A stretch of DNA of 64,000 nucleotides from Spirometra erinaceieuropaei (taxonomy: Eukaryota > Platyhelminthes > Cestoda > Diphyllobothriidea > Diphyllobothriidae). Under the pieces are notes generated by a model. The model was not told the DNA's origin. It saw only the letters and a list, made by a program, of their open reading frames with translations, and did not search any database. Of this stretch, positions 12,707 through 22,911 are shown piece after piece. A program made the position numbers and the translations under genes. Position 1 is the stretch's first letter. Each line of letters begins with the position of its first letter. The stretch lies in the NCBI GenBank assembly GCA_902702965.1, contig CACRXP010000188.1:320831-384830 (forward strand). The letters are read 5' to 3'.

Positions 12707-13433
12707 GCGGGAAGTATACGTATGCAGGAAGGCGCAAATAGCTGCTTTCATATTCTTTTGCAATAAAACGTATCCGGTAGTTATTTGTGTTTGCTTCCCG
12801 TTTTACCGTTCGCGTCGCGTTGTGCCTAGGTGGGGTGTGCAGTTCTGCATATTTGACGAAATCGACCGTAGTCATCATGTGCCTAACAATTCATCTAACC
12901 TACAGGCATGCGGGTTAGGTGCAGTCACGTGAATTAGCGTCAGCACTTTGATAAGCTCAGTGTGCTAACTTCAAATGGGAAAAGAAAAGCCCTTACAGAA
13001 CTCGACGAAGGTTTGATGTGGCAATTACATTAAGGGGCCAAACTGTCAGGGCAGTAGTATACCTACTTAAACTTTTGGGGAGATATTTCGTGTTGCTTTT
13101 TGGGAGGGTTAGTACCAACACAATGTCCCGCTTGGTGACTCAGGGAGATAGACTTTATACACATTAAGCGTGTGAACGCTGGCGTCTGAGAATCTAGGGT
13201 GGTGCTGGGGGATGATTCACGATGCACCCTGCACAATAACAGCAGTTGTAACGACTGAACGCCTGTTGTTTAAGCACTGGGAACAGAAGCTGACATCTGT
13301 CTACTCCCTAGACGTCCATCCTACTAAATTTATTTGTGACAGGGTGAGTCGCAAGGATTGACAACTTGAACCGCTTCCTGCTTCGCTAACCAAATCAGTG
13401 TGAAGCGACTGCTATCGGCTGTGAGCAATGAGC
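12707..13433. other. No gene recognised; left flank of assembly gap
   Basis: Mixed-composition sequence between the foldback element and the N run, with no ORF or repeat that I can identify. The bases immediately left of the gap, read on the minus strand, do not continue the reverse transcriptase found on its right side. Confidence 0.45.
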
Positions 13434-13972
13434 NNNNNNNNNNNNNNNNNNNNNNNNNNNNNNNNNNNNNNNNNNNNNNNNNNNNNNNNNNNNNNNNNNN
13501 NNNNNNNNNNNNNNNNNNNNNNNNNNNNNNNNNNNNNNNNNNNNNNNNNNNNNNNNNNNNNNNNNNNNNNNNNNNNNNNNNNNNNNNNNNNNNNNNNNNN
13601 NNNNNNNNNNNNNNNNNNNNNNNNNNNNNNNNNNNNNNNNNNNNNNNNNNNNNNNNNNNNNNNNNNNNNNNNNNNNNNNNNNNNNNNNNNNNNNNNNNNN
13701 NNNNNNNNNNNNNNNNNNNNNNNNNNNNNNNNNNNNNNNNNNNNNNNNNNNNNNNNNNNNNNNNNNNNNNNNNNNNNNNNNNNNNNNNNNNNNNNNNNNN
13801 NNNNNNNNNNNNNNNNNNNNNNNNNNNNNNNNNNNNNNNNNNNNNNNNNNNNNNNNNNNNNNNNNNNNNNNNNNNNNNNNNNNNNNNNNNNNNNNNNNNN
13901 NNNNNNNNNNNNNNNNNNNNNNNNNNNNNNNNNNNNNNNNNNNNNNNNNNNNNNNNNNNNNNNNNNNNNNNN
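13434..13972. other. Assembly gap (539 N)
   Basis: A continuous run of N. Because Penelope-like reverse transcriptase sequence enters the gap from the right on the minus strand, the missing bases probably contain the rest of that element. Repeats of this kind commonly break short-read assemblies. Confidence 0.98.
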
Positions 13973-14098
13973 CCGGGAAGACTGCGTTGAGATCTTCTTT
14001 GTATGTCAGCACCTGGTCCCGTTCGATGACGACGAAGGTGTCATCCACATACCGAGCCCAGAATTTCGGTCTGTGGTGTCGGAAAACCGACGACTTCA
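13973..14098 (-). pseudogene. Penelope-like element reverse transcriptase fragment (catalytic YVDD)
   Basis: The minus strand encodes VFRHHRPKFWARYVDDTFVV and on to the Asn-Ala-Val-Phe-Pro end before running into the gap. This is the palm region of a Penelope-like reverse transcriptase, and it keeps both catalytic aspartates (YVDD), unlike the copy at 27.6 kb, which has YVDE. Upstream of about 14098 the reading frame enters an inverted terminal segment of the same element family, so the coding part is 5'-truncated. The rest of the RT and the GIY-YIG domain would be expected inside or beyond the gap, but nothing matching is visible to the left of it. Confidence 0.82.
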
Positions 14099-14441
14099 GC
14101 CTCGGTGCGGGCGAGGAATTATCACAGTGACAGTGAGCTAATTTGCCGAGCAATCGTCACACCAGCATCCAGCACGGATGATGAAATCACGGCGATTAAC
14201 GACTCGGGCTCGGACTGGCAAGCCACCAACGCATCGATTAAGACCCCAGCGGCGATTGCGAGAACTGTTAATTGCAGTGCGCATACGGTCCCACGGCAGC
14301 CACGTGCTGCAAATACTGCACTCCTTGTGCCACCATCACCTTTATCTGCGAGTGTTTCTGATGATGGATTCGAGCGAGAATACGAAACGTCAGTCCAATA
14401 AATTTCTTGTTCCAATGATTGCATCTTCGTCTTCTGAACTG
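14099..14441 (+). repeat. Inverted PLE terminal segment (pLTR) joined to truncated RT
   Basis: About 340 bases closely match 28559-28890, the region after the GIY-YIG domain of the PLE at 27.3-28.9 kb (shared landmarks: GACAGTGAGC near 14130, CCACGGCAGCCACGTGCT near 14291, TTTATCTGC near 14341). The segment lies on the plus strand although the adjoining RT is on the minus strand. It ends in a hammerhead-like motif, CCAATAAA and a TTC-rich tail. This matches the inverted partial terminal repeats known for Penelope insertions. Confidence 0.78.
14354..14392 (+). ncRNA. Hammerhead-ribozyme-like motif, PLE copy a
   Basis: CTGATGA (14358-14364), then GGATTC-GAGCGA-GAATAC, then GAAACGTC. One stem II pair is broken (GAATAC instead of GAATCC). 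The palindromic ACGT and the GTC cleavage triplet are intact. Activity is uncertain because stem I pairing is also weakened. Confidence 0.55.
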
Positions 14442-17329
14442 ATGCCTGGAATTCGCCTGTTCGCTTGTATCAGCACTCAATGTTGTCAATAGCGGAATGC
14501 TATCCAATACACTGCCTTAGACATCTTGGGACGCGCATGGTTTCCGCACCAAGATTCGTTCTATTAGCAATACGGTCGCTGAGGAGAAAAGACCGCATAA
14601 GTCCTACATGGACCATTGGACCTACGCAAGCGAAAAGATCTTCCGCTATCGCCGAATCGTTCAACAACGACTGAGGGAAATGCGGGACGCCAGGATGACT
14701 CGCAAGGCCGAGGAGTACTAGGGGTATAAGACCACATTGCCACTGAGAACATCCTGAATCGATCAAGGGGATCTATAATCCCCCCACAAAAGAAATCGCG
14801 CCACTTCTCAGTGACGATTAAACGAGGTTTCTGACAAAGAAATCGCAGATTCTGAAACGCTGAGCCAATCATTTCAGAAGCGTCCTCAACCAGTCATCCA
14901 TAGTCTCCAACGCTGCCATCGACCTAAGTGGAAACGAACGACGACCGGATCTCCCGCCTTCTCTCTTTAAAGCTATCCGAGCCGCACACCAAATCGCCAT
15001 GGAGGAAGCACCAGGATCCTATGCAATCCCTGCCGAAGTTTACAAGCACAACAACATCCTGCTGATGGATTACCTTATAACACTATTCCAGGCGCCAAGA
15101 ACAAATGCCTCAGGACTTCAAGAATACGACAATTCTCATGCCTGTAAACGAAAAGGGATGTCTTTGGGATTATCACAAAGACATCTCGCCGCTCAACACA
15201 CCGGGAATATCTTCGCTCGCATTCTCCTTAAAAGTCTCAAAGGCCACCTCGAGTAGGGACTTCCCCTGGAAAGCCGATGCGTCATTTGACGCCACCGCGA
15301 AACCAGCGACATGATCCTCGCTGCCCTACGACTGCAAGAGAAATTCCAGGAAATGCGGACCCAGCTGTGCACTAATATCGTAGACTTGACGAAAGCATTC
15401 GCCACAGTGAGTCGCGAGGGACTGTAGGAAATCATGCAGAAGTTTGGCTGCCCTGACTGATTTGCGCACATGGTACGTCATTTCCACGATGAGATGATGG
15501 CACACGTCACGGCCAACGGCGCAATCTCCAAGGAAGTTACAGCGAGCAACGGGGCGAATCAGGGCTGCGAACTCGTTCCCACCCTTTTTAGCCTCATTTT
15601 TTTCCACCAGGCTGATGTGCGCCTACCGTGATGAGAACTCCGCGGCTCGAATTGCCTGCAGGACCGATGGCCACCTTCACAAAGGGCTGTGAAGTCAGGC
15701 CTTAACGCGTCACTCTACGACCACCATCCACGATCTGTTCTCCACCGACGACTGCGCGCTCAGGAGCATGATCGGAGAAGAAATGCGACGGAGCATGAGT
15801 CTCTTTGCTGCCGGCTGCACTAAATTCGGACTAACAATCAACACGGACAAAGCGCTGGTCATGCACCACTCTTCACTCAGCATGGAATACGGTACTCAAT
15901 GTCAATCAGTGGCACTGGACTGAAAACCGTGGACAAATTCGGCTACTTAGGCAGCATCAAAATTGACGAAGAAGTGGTCAACCGGATCTCCAAAGCCAGC
16001 CAAGCCTTCGACTACTGAACTTCGTATGGATGTGCAAGGCTGCCATCTTTCCGACACTGTTGTATGGTGCAGGGACTTGGACAGTCTGTAAGAGACAAGC
16101 TTGAAAGCTCCATCACTTCCACCTCAGATATCTCCGCCAGATATTAAAGATGAGGTGACAAGGCAGGGTCCCTAACTCAGAAGTCCTAGAACAAACTACA
16201 ATTCTCAGCGTCCACGCCATGCTGGGGCAAATGCAACAACGACGGAGCGGCTACCTCGTGAGAATGAATGATGAGCGCCTAATGAAACAACTCTTCTACG
16301 GAGATTTCGCCACGGGTGCTCCCGCAAAATGAGGTCAAACGCGCCACTGCAAGAGTATTCTGAATAATTCCTTGAAGCGGCTACAAATGAAGGCAAAGAC
16401 TTGGGAGCACCTAGCGCTGGACCAACCGGACTAGAAGATAACTGTAAAGATTGGAGCAGCATTTATGAAGCCAACCAGATCGCCAGCGTCAGAATCAAAA
16501 GGGGAACTTGCAAGTCTCATGCACCTGCAAAGCAAACTTCCAACCCCCCCCCCTCCCCAACACGCTCAAACTGTCAACGAACATTCTACGGACAAATCGG
16601 CATCGTCAGACATCTTCAAACCTGATGCGCCGGGGCGACAAACCCAACCACTACCTCTCCTACCACCCTACTCCAACACCCACAGCGTCCACTACAACGA
16701 ACGCCCTTACTCGCTGACGTTATGTATCCCGGTACCCCGCCGTCGTCGTTCACCGCCATCTCCATCATACCTATAGGCAGAATGTTATTACCAACAAAGA
16801 AAAGGGAGACTGGAATGGCCATTTGTGATTTATTAGCCGTCGTCAGCCAGTCATACCCAACCCCGAAGTGTGGAACACCTGGAGCCTGAACTCGCGACAT
16901 GTTAGTTAGAAGTCCAACGCCTCTAACCACTGGGCCACGGGCCCGTTTCCCTGTTGGTTTCGATCAGTAATATACAGTGGTAGAGGGACGCTCACCGAGT
17001 GTGAGTGAGTTCCGTAAGAACGATCGGTGAGCACCCCCACCCTATGCCCCCTCCTTTTCATCCCTAACCAACTCAACTCCCCATCGACCCGCGCGTCCGC
17101 CGCTGACACCATCACAATGACAATCGAACCGGAAATATTCGTCAAACCATCCTGCCTACGCTGTCAACGCACGATCACCTCAAGCATCGGTCTGATCGGT
17201 AAGTTGAGAATCCATCGCATGGGCACATGCACCCGACGCCATCACCTCAATTTCCAGCACTGCCCTCGAACATTCACCCATCGCACCGGCCCACTCGATC
17301 ACATGTGCATTCATGTAAATCTGCGTTAA
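14442..17329 (+). pseudogene. APE-type LINE copy A: RT plus C-terminal C2H2 fingers, broken
   Basis: The fragment begins after the endonuclease. The linker (IVQQRLREMRDARMTRKAEEY) lies near 14660-14720 and RT blocks run across 14940-15960: NIVDLTKAFATVSREG, NGANQGCELVPTLFSL, STDDCAL at about 15741-15761, and FGYLGSI. The first catalytic Asp is replaced (AFDTV-type motif read as AFATV, codon 15401-15403), while the second site keeps DD at 15747-15752. Many frameshifts and stops are present, for example TAG at 14718 and 15425. The C-terminal part (16400-16640 and 17100-17329) holds C2H2 motifs such as CLRCQRTITSSIGLIGKLRIHR and ends HVNLR-stop. A SINE is inserted at 16771-17005. The name of the LINE clade is uncertain; RTE-like is one option. 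Confidence 0.82.
16771..17005 (-). repeat. tRNA-derived SINE, family S2 (copy a), nested in LINE A
   Basis: Minus-strand reading gives an A-box-like GTGGCCCAGTGGTTAGAGGCG and a B-box-like GAGTTCAGGCTCC, then a body with ACGGCTAATAAATCACAAATG and an end at ATTCTGCCTATAG. The same order appears on the plus strand at 42235-42470. It separates two zinc-finger parts of the LINE, so it inserted after the LINE did. Confidence 0.75.
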
Positions 17330-17680
17330 ATCACCGAAGTCATGACTGCATTGCCACACCTCCCCCCATTAACACGTGCACCATGCACAAACATCTCCAA
17401 CACCACACGTCAACGGCACCTCTCCAGTAAGTGGGTAATATGCCCCTGGAATCTTTTCTCCATATGGCTCCCCTGCCGCATGTGAAACCCCAGCCTTCTA
17501 TCACTTGTGTGTGGAATCCTGGCGCGTATGTGACACACGCAGACGTACCACTCTCAGCTCTGTCAGCCACCTCTCCCAACCTCACCATCAGATAGCTGAC
17601 CGGCTAGAACAGTCGACTGGCACATGGAGTAGGGTTGATCATCACTGCATGATTCTATCTATATACAGTACCTGCGCTAA
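17330..17680 (+). repeat. 3' untranslated region of LINE copy A, first part
   Basis: The non-coding sequence after the NLR-stop shares landmarks (TTTTCTCCATATGGCTCCCCTG, near 17455-17476) with the 3' UTR of LINE copy C read on the minus strand near 54845. The homologous continuation (GTGGCTTGGAGGGTTGCCAA) reappears only at 18205 after unrelated sequence, which suggests an insertion. Confidence 0.6.
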
Positions 17681-17759
17681 TTCATGAAATGTCATGAATT
17701 AACATAGTTAAACGACTTTAACGCAGAATCGGTAAACACTACGGCTCCCAAAGTCTGAT

Positions 17760-18193
17760 AGCGGAAAATAAAAGATGTGCCAAAGAAATAAAGCAAAGCT
17801 TGGTTTAGAAAACATTATTTATTGAGATAAAAAATAAATAATTTTCGACAGAAGTCACATTTTCGAAAAACGCCTATATTACAGCCAAGCTAATAAGGGC
17901 TACGTATGTGGGCGTATAAAGGAGGAGGGCGCATAAAAGGGCAAAAATAATTAAGGACAGAAACAGATACAAAAAATCAGTACTTTGTTGATTGTCCATT
18001 TGAATTAATAACGGCAGAGAGTCTGTCAGACATAGACATGACGAGGTTATCTATGGTGGATTGTAAAATGTAATTATTGAGTATGAAATCCAATTTTTCC
18101 TGCATTGAAAGAGTCTTCTTAACTTTGTGCCAATTTCTTTTGACTATTCCAAAAAGATTTTCGATAGGATTCAAATCAGGACTACTACTGTGA
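17760..18193 (-). mobile_element. Tc1/mariner-like transposon remnant
   Basis: The minus strand carries the C-terminal end of a Tc1/mariner-superfamily transposase. The strongly typical SPDLNPIENLFGIVKRNW begins near 18185, and about 50 further residues run to a stop at 17977. Everything upstream of the third catalytic region is missing, cut at about 18193 where LINE 3' UTR sequence resumes. The AT-rich 17760-17976 would be its 3' non-coding end. It is non-functional and looks inserted into, or joined with, LINE A. Confidence 0.78.
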
Positions 18194-18562
18194 GCTAAAA
18201 GCCGTGGCTTGGAGGGTTGCCAACCGATGAGATAACTCGGACCTTGCAGTCGGTCCAGTGTTGTGTTTTTGTGTAGATTGGCCGACTGATGGACTAAGAG
18301 TCAGGCTACGATGGTTCTTTCTTAGTGTGACCTCTTTGATAATCCCACCTAGTGGGATCTGTGCTGTCCCCGCCCCTTCTCTCATTTTGCGTAAAATCCT
18401 CGTCAGTGTTAGTTGTGGACCAGGGGGTCTAGTGGTACGCCTAGGTACGGGTCTTTCGCCGTGCCGGTCATCTGCGTCCTCTCCGACCTCCAGGCTTCTT
18501 CCTGACTCTGTTCTAACATTCGGTTCAGGCAGATGCAGACATCACCACATTCAGACGTTGCT
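18194..18562 (+). repeat. LINE 3' UTR segment (continuation of copy A)
   Basis: It aligns by eye with the 3' UTR of LINE C in reverse complement (54240-54800) through GGTTGCCAA, GACTCTTAGTCC-type and GTGACCTC blocks and the GCCGTGCCGGTCATCTGC block near 18460. It shows that the UTR of this LINE family exceeds 700 bases and is conserved between copies. Confidence 0.6.
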
Positions 18563-18781
18563 GCTGAGAGAGTCACCCTACCAATTTGGCGAATTCTTCC
18601 AGATGAACTCATCTATGTTTCTTCGTACCCGGCACAACGGATTTATCAAAATTACTGATAGACAAGTTATGCCTGGAAACGATTTTAATGGCATGATATA
18701 GAAATAATAATTTTGAGTTAACGATCAAAATTGCCTACTGCTGTTTTTCTATGACCAGAAACAGTATTCGATAAGACATAA

Positions 18782-18967
18782 GAATAGGAACCCCGTAATA
18801 TAGGCAGTCCGGTGCTAAATTCGTGGGAACTTAAAGTTAATGTCGAGGCTAGGGTAAAGATTAATTTGGGTCAGAGCTGGTGTTAGGAGTAGGCAAGAAA
18901 ATGAGAACTATCCCCAGAGTTTAGCACAAGGCCACCTGTATTATGGCTAGTGTTCCTATTCCCGTGT
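18782..18967. repeat. Short MITE-like inverted-repeat element
   Basis: The left end AATAGGAACCCCGTAATATAG...GTGCTAAATTC pairs with the right end GAGTTTAGCAC...CTGTATTATGG...GTTCCTATT (arms of about 48 bp, imperfect). The interior of about 85 bases contains degenerate telomere-like hexamers (GCTAGGGTAAAG, TTGGGTCAG, GTGTTAGG). There is no coding capacity. A related structure lies at 53580-53750. Confidence 0.65.
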
Positions 18968-19455
18968 CTTTCCTAATTTTCTTGTTCAAACTCTTTATGT
19001 CCAGAACGAATTGGCTTCCCATCAAACAGCGTTTGGACTGCTGCTTGAAGTCGAGAAACCTTAATATAATATTCGTCCCCGCCAGCATGTTTCGTGAACG
19101 CCTCTTCTATTTTATGTTCCAATAGTTTACTTTTGAAGTTACCCCTCTGATTTCTCTGTTCTGAGTTCTGAAGACCTTTTTTGGTATTACCTCCGTCGAA
19201 CAATTACGAAGCCTTTCAACAACTAATCGAAAACTTATTTTTGCCGATGTGAAATGAACGGGGTTAGCATCACGGTTTGCCATACCTGGTGAACAGAATG
19301 TTCATTTTATTAGCCGCCTTTAGGACAGGACGCTTTTTCAAGTGTTCTATTAGAAAAAGAGACCGTTTTGAATACAAAAAATAACGAGGCCCGCAAAATG
19401 TTCCGGCTTCATGTTTTCTTTAGAATCCACTGACCCACTAAATAATAAAAACAGT

Positions 19456-19555
19456 AATAAGGAGAGGGAGGAGGGGAGTTGAAGAGGGGGAAGGAGGGGA
19501 AGGAATGAGAATAGGGGAGGGGATGCTCGTTAGTAGGTAGGGGTAGTAGCAGCAT

Positions 19556-19620
<65 letters not shown>

Positions 19621-19621
19621 G
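19456..19621. repeat. Polypurine tract and (GAT)n microsatellite
   Basis: A GGAGGG/GAAGG-rich purine strand (19458-19545) is followed by about 22 nearly perfect GAT repeats (19556-19621). The long His, Met or Ser runs it would encode are artefacts of the repeat. Confidence 0.95.
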
Positions 19622-20043
19622 GAGAAGAGCGAGAAACTCAGCGACATCGTTCAGTTTGTGTAAATATTTCACGATTTCTTAGGTTCCCACCACCAGTTTC
19701 GATGGCTGAAATTTCCTTTATAAACAATTCCTTCTTCGTTGCAACGAAGTTTACTAAGCTGTTGCCACGCACAATTACTGCCCCTTAACAGCAGTTAAAC
19801 TTCTAGTATTTATCATGTTTTTGTCTGTACGCCACCGGTCCGCCATCGTGGAATCCGTCGTGCCGGCCTTATTTGCAGTGGTCAGGACCGAAGACCACAT
19901 TTCGGCTAAGTTACTCGCCCGGTCTATTGCTACGCACGGAATCGATCAATTATGATGCAAAAGACTGACCAGTCAAAGCAGATTTTCCTAAGCAATCACT
20001 TTAGAATCCACGATGTAGTTATTGGGCAAGTTGAATACGTTTT

Positions 20044-20180
20044 GACAGATTTCGACGACTTGACTAAGTGTCCAATCGTGGAAAACTCGCTACCTTAGTG
20101 GAGACTCGAGCCTGCAACAGGCAGAGTAGGGTTTGAGTTAATCGGCTCTCTAACCACCTGAATTGCTAGACCTCACGGAA
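20044..20180 (-). repeat. tRNA-derived SINE, family S1 (copy c)
   Basis: Minus-strand head TCTAGCAATTCAGGTGGTTAGAG (A-box-like), B-box-like GGCTCGAGTCTCC, body GCGAGTTTTCCACG and terminal AAATCTGTC match the other S1 copies in order and spacing. Confidence 0.7.
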
Positions 20181-20599
20181 GTCGCCAAATCGATTCCGAT
20201 AGGGTAAGTCATTTTTTGTAAATATTACTATGGAAGTCATAATAAACAATCATCTAATAAAACGCTTTGGGAATTCGGCTGGCAGGTACGCACTTCCTCC
20301 ACGATAGAAAGGAGTTTTAAGACTTCATCTAGTGTGTAATGCGTTTCGTTACCTGGTGGTTTGTACATCGCGGCTGATGACAATCAGCCTCATCAGACTA
20401 AACCCGTTGTCAGCTTGGAGAATGAAAGCCTTTACTTAAATACGTTTGAATAAGCTTCTTCAGCTCAGTGTGTCTGCTGAGATTAGAGGCCATTAAGGTG
20501 ACGTTACCGCCGTAATAATCGTTAGTGGACAGAAAAATATATTGAGCGGGAGTAGCTCAAATACATTTCAAGCAGTGTAGTTGGTTCAGGAGTGGTTTT

Positions 20600-21410
20600 G
20601 AGGCAGACGGCGGGCAAAGTAAGTTGGCAGTTGGGAGCAGTCTACGTGAACGCCCCATCCATTTGGACCCCACAGTGTAACCGCAGAAACCACTCGGCTA
20701 AGTGAGTTGGGGTGGTCTACTGTTTGTCGGGTTGGGTTCTATAGTATGAGGTCTTATGTGTGTGAAGCCAGAACGGTTCGATTAGCAGCAGCAGGACTGG
20801 TCTGCGGAACGTGATTGGATGTGGGCAGGTGAACACGTAGATTCCCAACTAGGACGATTCTGGCTCGAAATGCACCTATGCTTACAATGCGGACCGATTT
20901 GGCGTAGTTGGTGAGTGATTGCGATATTACTCAGGATAAAATCGCTGTCGTTTACATTGTCATTGCTGTTGGCGGTAATAGGACGCTGTGCGCAAAAATG
21001 TCCCGCAATGTTAAAGTTAGTCTTGAATGTGTGCTGGCAGTGAGGGAACCTGGTAAAAGCCAACCTTTGGCAATATTCTTCTTTGATATTCTATATTTGT
21101 GTTTCTGACGCAACTCCCTGTCCTCCTCTATCTGACCGGCTTCGAATGCTTCTGTAGCATTCTTTGGTGCCGTCCGCCATGCCTGCCGACCCCATGGGAG
21201 AACTCCAAGGGCTCGTTTTTGACACCGAGACACTTGAGTGAAGTTTTTAAGGTGTCCTTGCTGAGGCCCTACTGCCCTTGGTGACGAAAGACCTTTGCCA
21301 TACCACCGTAGATGAGTCCTTTTGAGAAGAGTTCATCTGACCTTCTCACGACCTAATCTCCCCACCAGCGCAAGACGTGCTCCGATATTGTGAATATACT
21401 GACCGTGTCA
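20600..21410 (-). pseudogene. APE-type LINE copy E, C-terminal fragment
   Basis: Minus-strand frames give, in order, remnants of the post-RT region (KRTHLRWYGKGLSSP and DTLKTSLK-like blocks near 21230-21340), WRTAPKNATEAFEAGQIEED near 21135-21195 (compare WRRTVKTGAAIYEANRI in this family), and a C2H2-like FPHCQHTFKTNFNIAGHFCAQR near 21000-21055. A 93-codon open frame spans 20782-21063. The copy is cut off from its RT and frameshifted. Confidence 0.68.
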
Positions 21411-22798
21411 GCCAATTCCGTTGTTTGAATACCCAGAATCTGTCCTTTCATTTTACGTTTATTGTCATCCAAGGACAGTTTAGAAGAAACCTGTTGAGCT
21501 TACGCGCCTATTTATGTTACACTGTCCAAGTCATTACCCCACAGAGACTAACAATACTAGCTAAAACCTTCTAGGAAGGCGGATTAAACACCTTTTAGGC
21601 ATTTGGATGTCACCTACCATTACAGTCCACTGGCGATGATATATGAATCCAAGGTATTCTTAGTCTCAAATAGTAAATTAATTGAAATTTGACCGTTCAG
21701 ACGTTCTTGGAAACCAGATAACGATTAGTCATTGGATGTTAAGGACGCACGGCAAGTCTCGCTCTTTACTCAACCTTTAAACTTCCACTTTTATCAAAAA
21801 CTGCTCTTGTTTTTTTTTCTTGATAAACTATTTTTTCCAACAAATCAGCTCACTAGTCAGTTCTGACAGCCCACTTAAAACATGCATTGAGGGTTGACAC
21901 TAATCTCCTAGAGCGTCAACCATCTACGGCGACTTAGTATAAAACTATCTGGTATTCTTCTTTTTAATAAAACAAGCATTCTTATAACTTAGCGCACATC
22001 AACCAAGTAAAGATTGGGGGAAGAATACTAGTGTTCATGTCTTTATAAAGTGAAAATCACAAGATGGTCGGCTTTTAGTTGGTTACACGAATCGGTCTTA
22101 TCTTCGACTACAATTGATCACTTATGACCCAGCCATATTTGAGTTCATCGGTTTGATATCATGTGTGAAATGTTGTCAAACGACGGAGGAGACGGACTTT
22201 TGAGCAGTTTACCTGACACAGCAATTACATGAGCTATCAATGCCTGTCGGTCCATCTAGATGAATGATTGTCTACTATAGATTCGGATTGTTAGTGTTTA
22301 TTAAATCAAATAGGACATATTCCTGTTTTTCAGACTAACATACAAATTGATGATTTTGATTCACAAGTGATTTGCCTTGTGTATTTGGAGACTCTACCGT
22401 CGAGCAGGTATTGAACTGTGGGGCCGAATACGGCATGTACTGAGAGCTGGTACGCACGCGATGTCAAGGAAAGTCCACACAATGCGATTAATTTCAGTCC
22501 ACACAAACCTACTAATTTGCATTCTGTGGTGAAAGAAATCTGTCTACAGGGTGCATTTGTTTCTAATCCACTCGCCACAACGGGGGGGAGGGGGCCACGT
22601 TCAGATGAACGCATGTGCACGTGCTGACCTTTGCAAACCACGGCCACACGCTGACTCACCTAGTTTATGGTTTAAATGACGGCGTCGGCACAAGCCATCT
22701 TGGAGACTCATGCATGTATGCGCGCGTGAATATTCACTACTTCAACCAGCATCTCTTAGGAGATCGGAGCTCAAAGCACATCGCGAAATGAACTGTCT
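21411..22798. other. No gene recognised
   Basis: Mostly AT-rich sequence with short ORFs only. A guanine run sits near 22580-22591. No domain or repeat family was recognised. Confidence 0.45.
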
Positions 22799-22911
22799 TG
22801 AAGAAGGAAAAGAGCTTTATTAGCCTGACATTTCGGATTCCTGCTCGAACCCATCATCAGAGACAAAGCAGATACGGGTAAAGGACTTTTCAGAGCTGGT
22901 CTAGTCCACGA
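22799..22911 (-). repeat. Inverted PLE terminal segment at the 5' end of the 23 kb element
   Basis: Read on the minus strand, this has the same terminal order as the PLE 3' ends: hammerhead-like motif, GCTAATAAAGC, CTTTTCC and a TTCTTC tail. It directly precedes the truncated plus-strand reverse transcriptase, reproducing the arrangement at 13973-14441. Confidence 0.7.
22824..22864 (-). ncRNA. Hammerhead-ribozyme-like motif, PLE copy c
   Basis: On the minus strand: GTCT, CTGATGA, GGGTTC-GAGCAG-GAATCC (six stem II pairs including one G-T wobble), GAAATGTC, AGGC. GTCT and AGGC can pair as a 4-bp stem I next to the cleavage triplet. This is the best-paired stem II of the four copies. Confidence 0.6.

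Noticed and set aside
14105..14507. Several overlapping ORFs of about 80-104 codons on both strands
   Set aside because: They lie in the PLE terminal segment and its tail. Only the plus frame matching 28.6-28.8 kb is noted, as part of the PLE.
19409..19672. ORFs with long Ser, His or Met runs
   Set aside because: These are translations of the (GAT)n microsatellite and not real proteins.
20341..20405. A further hammerhead-like motif on the minus strand (CTGATGA, palindromic stem, GAAACGC)
   Set aside because: About 24 extra bases separate the stem from GAAA, the last stem bases do not pair across the core, and no GTC triplet follows. It may be a retroelement tail, but the ribozyme fold is not supported.
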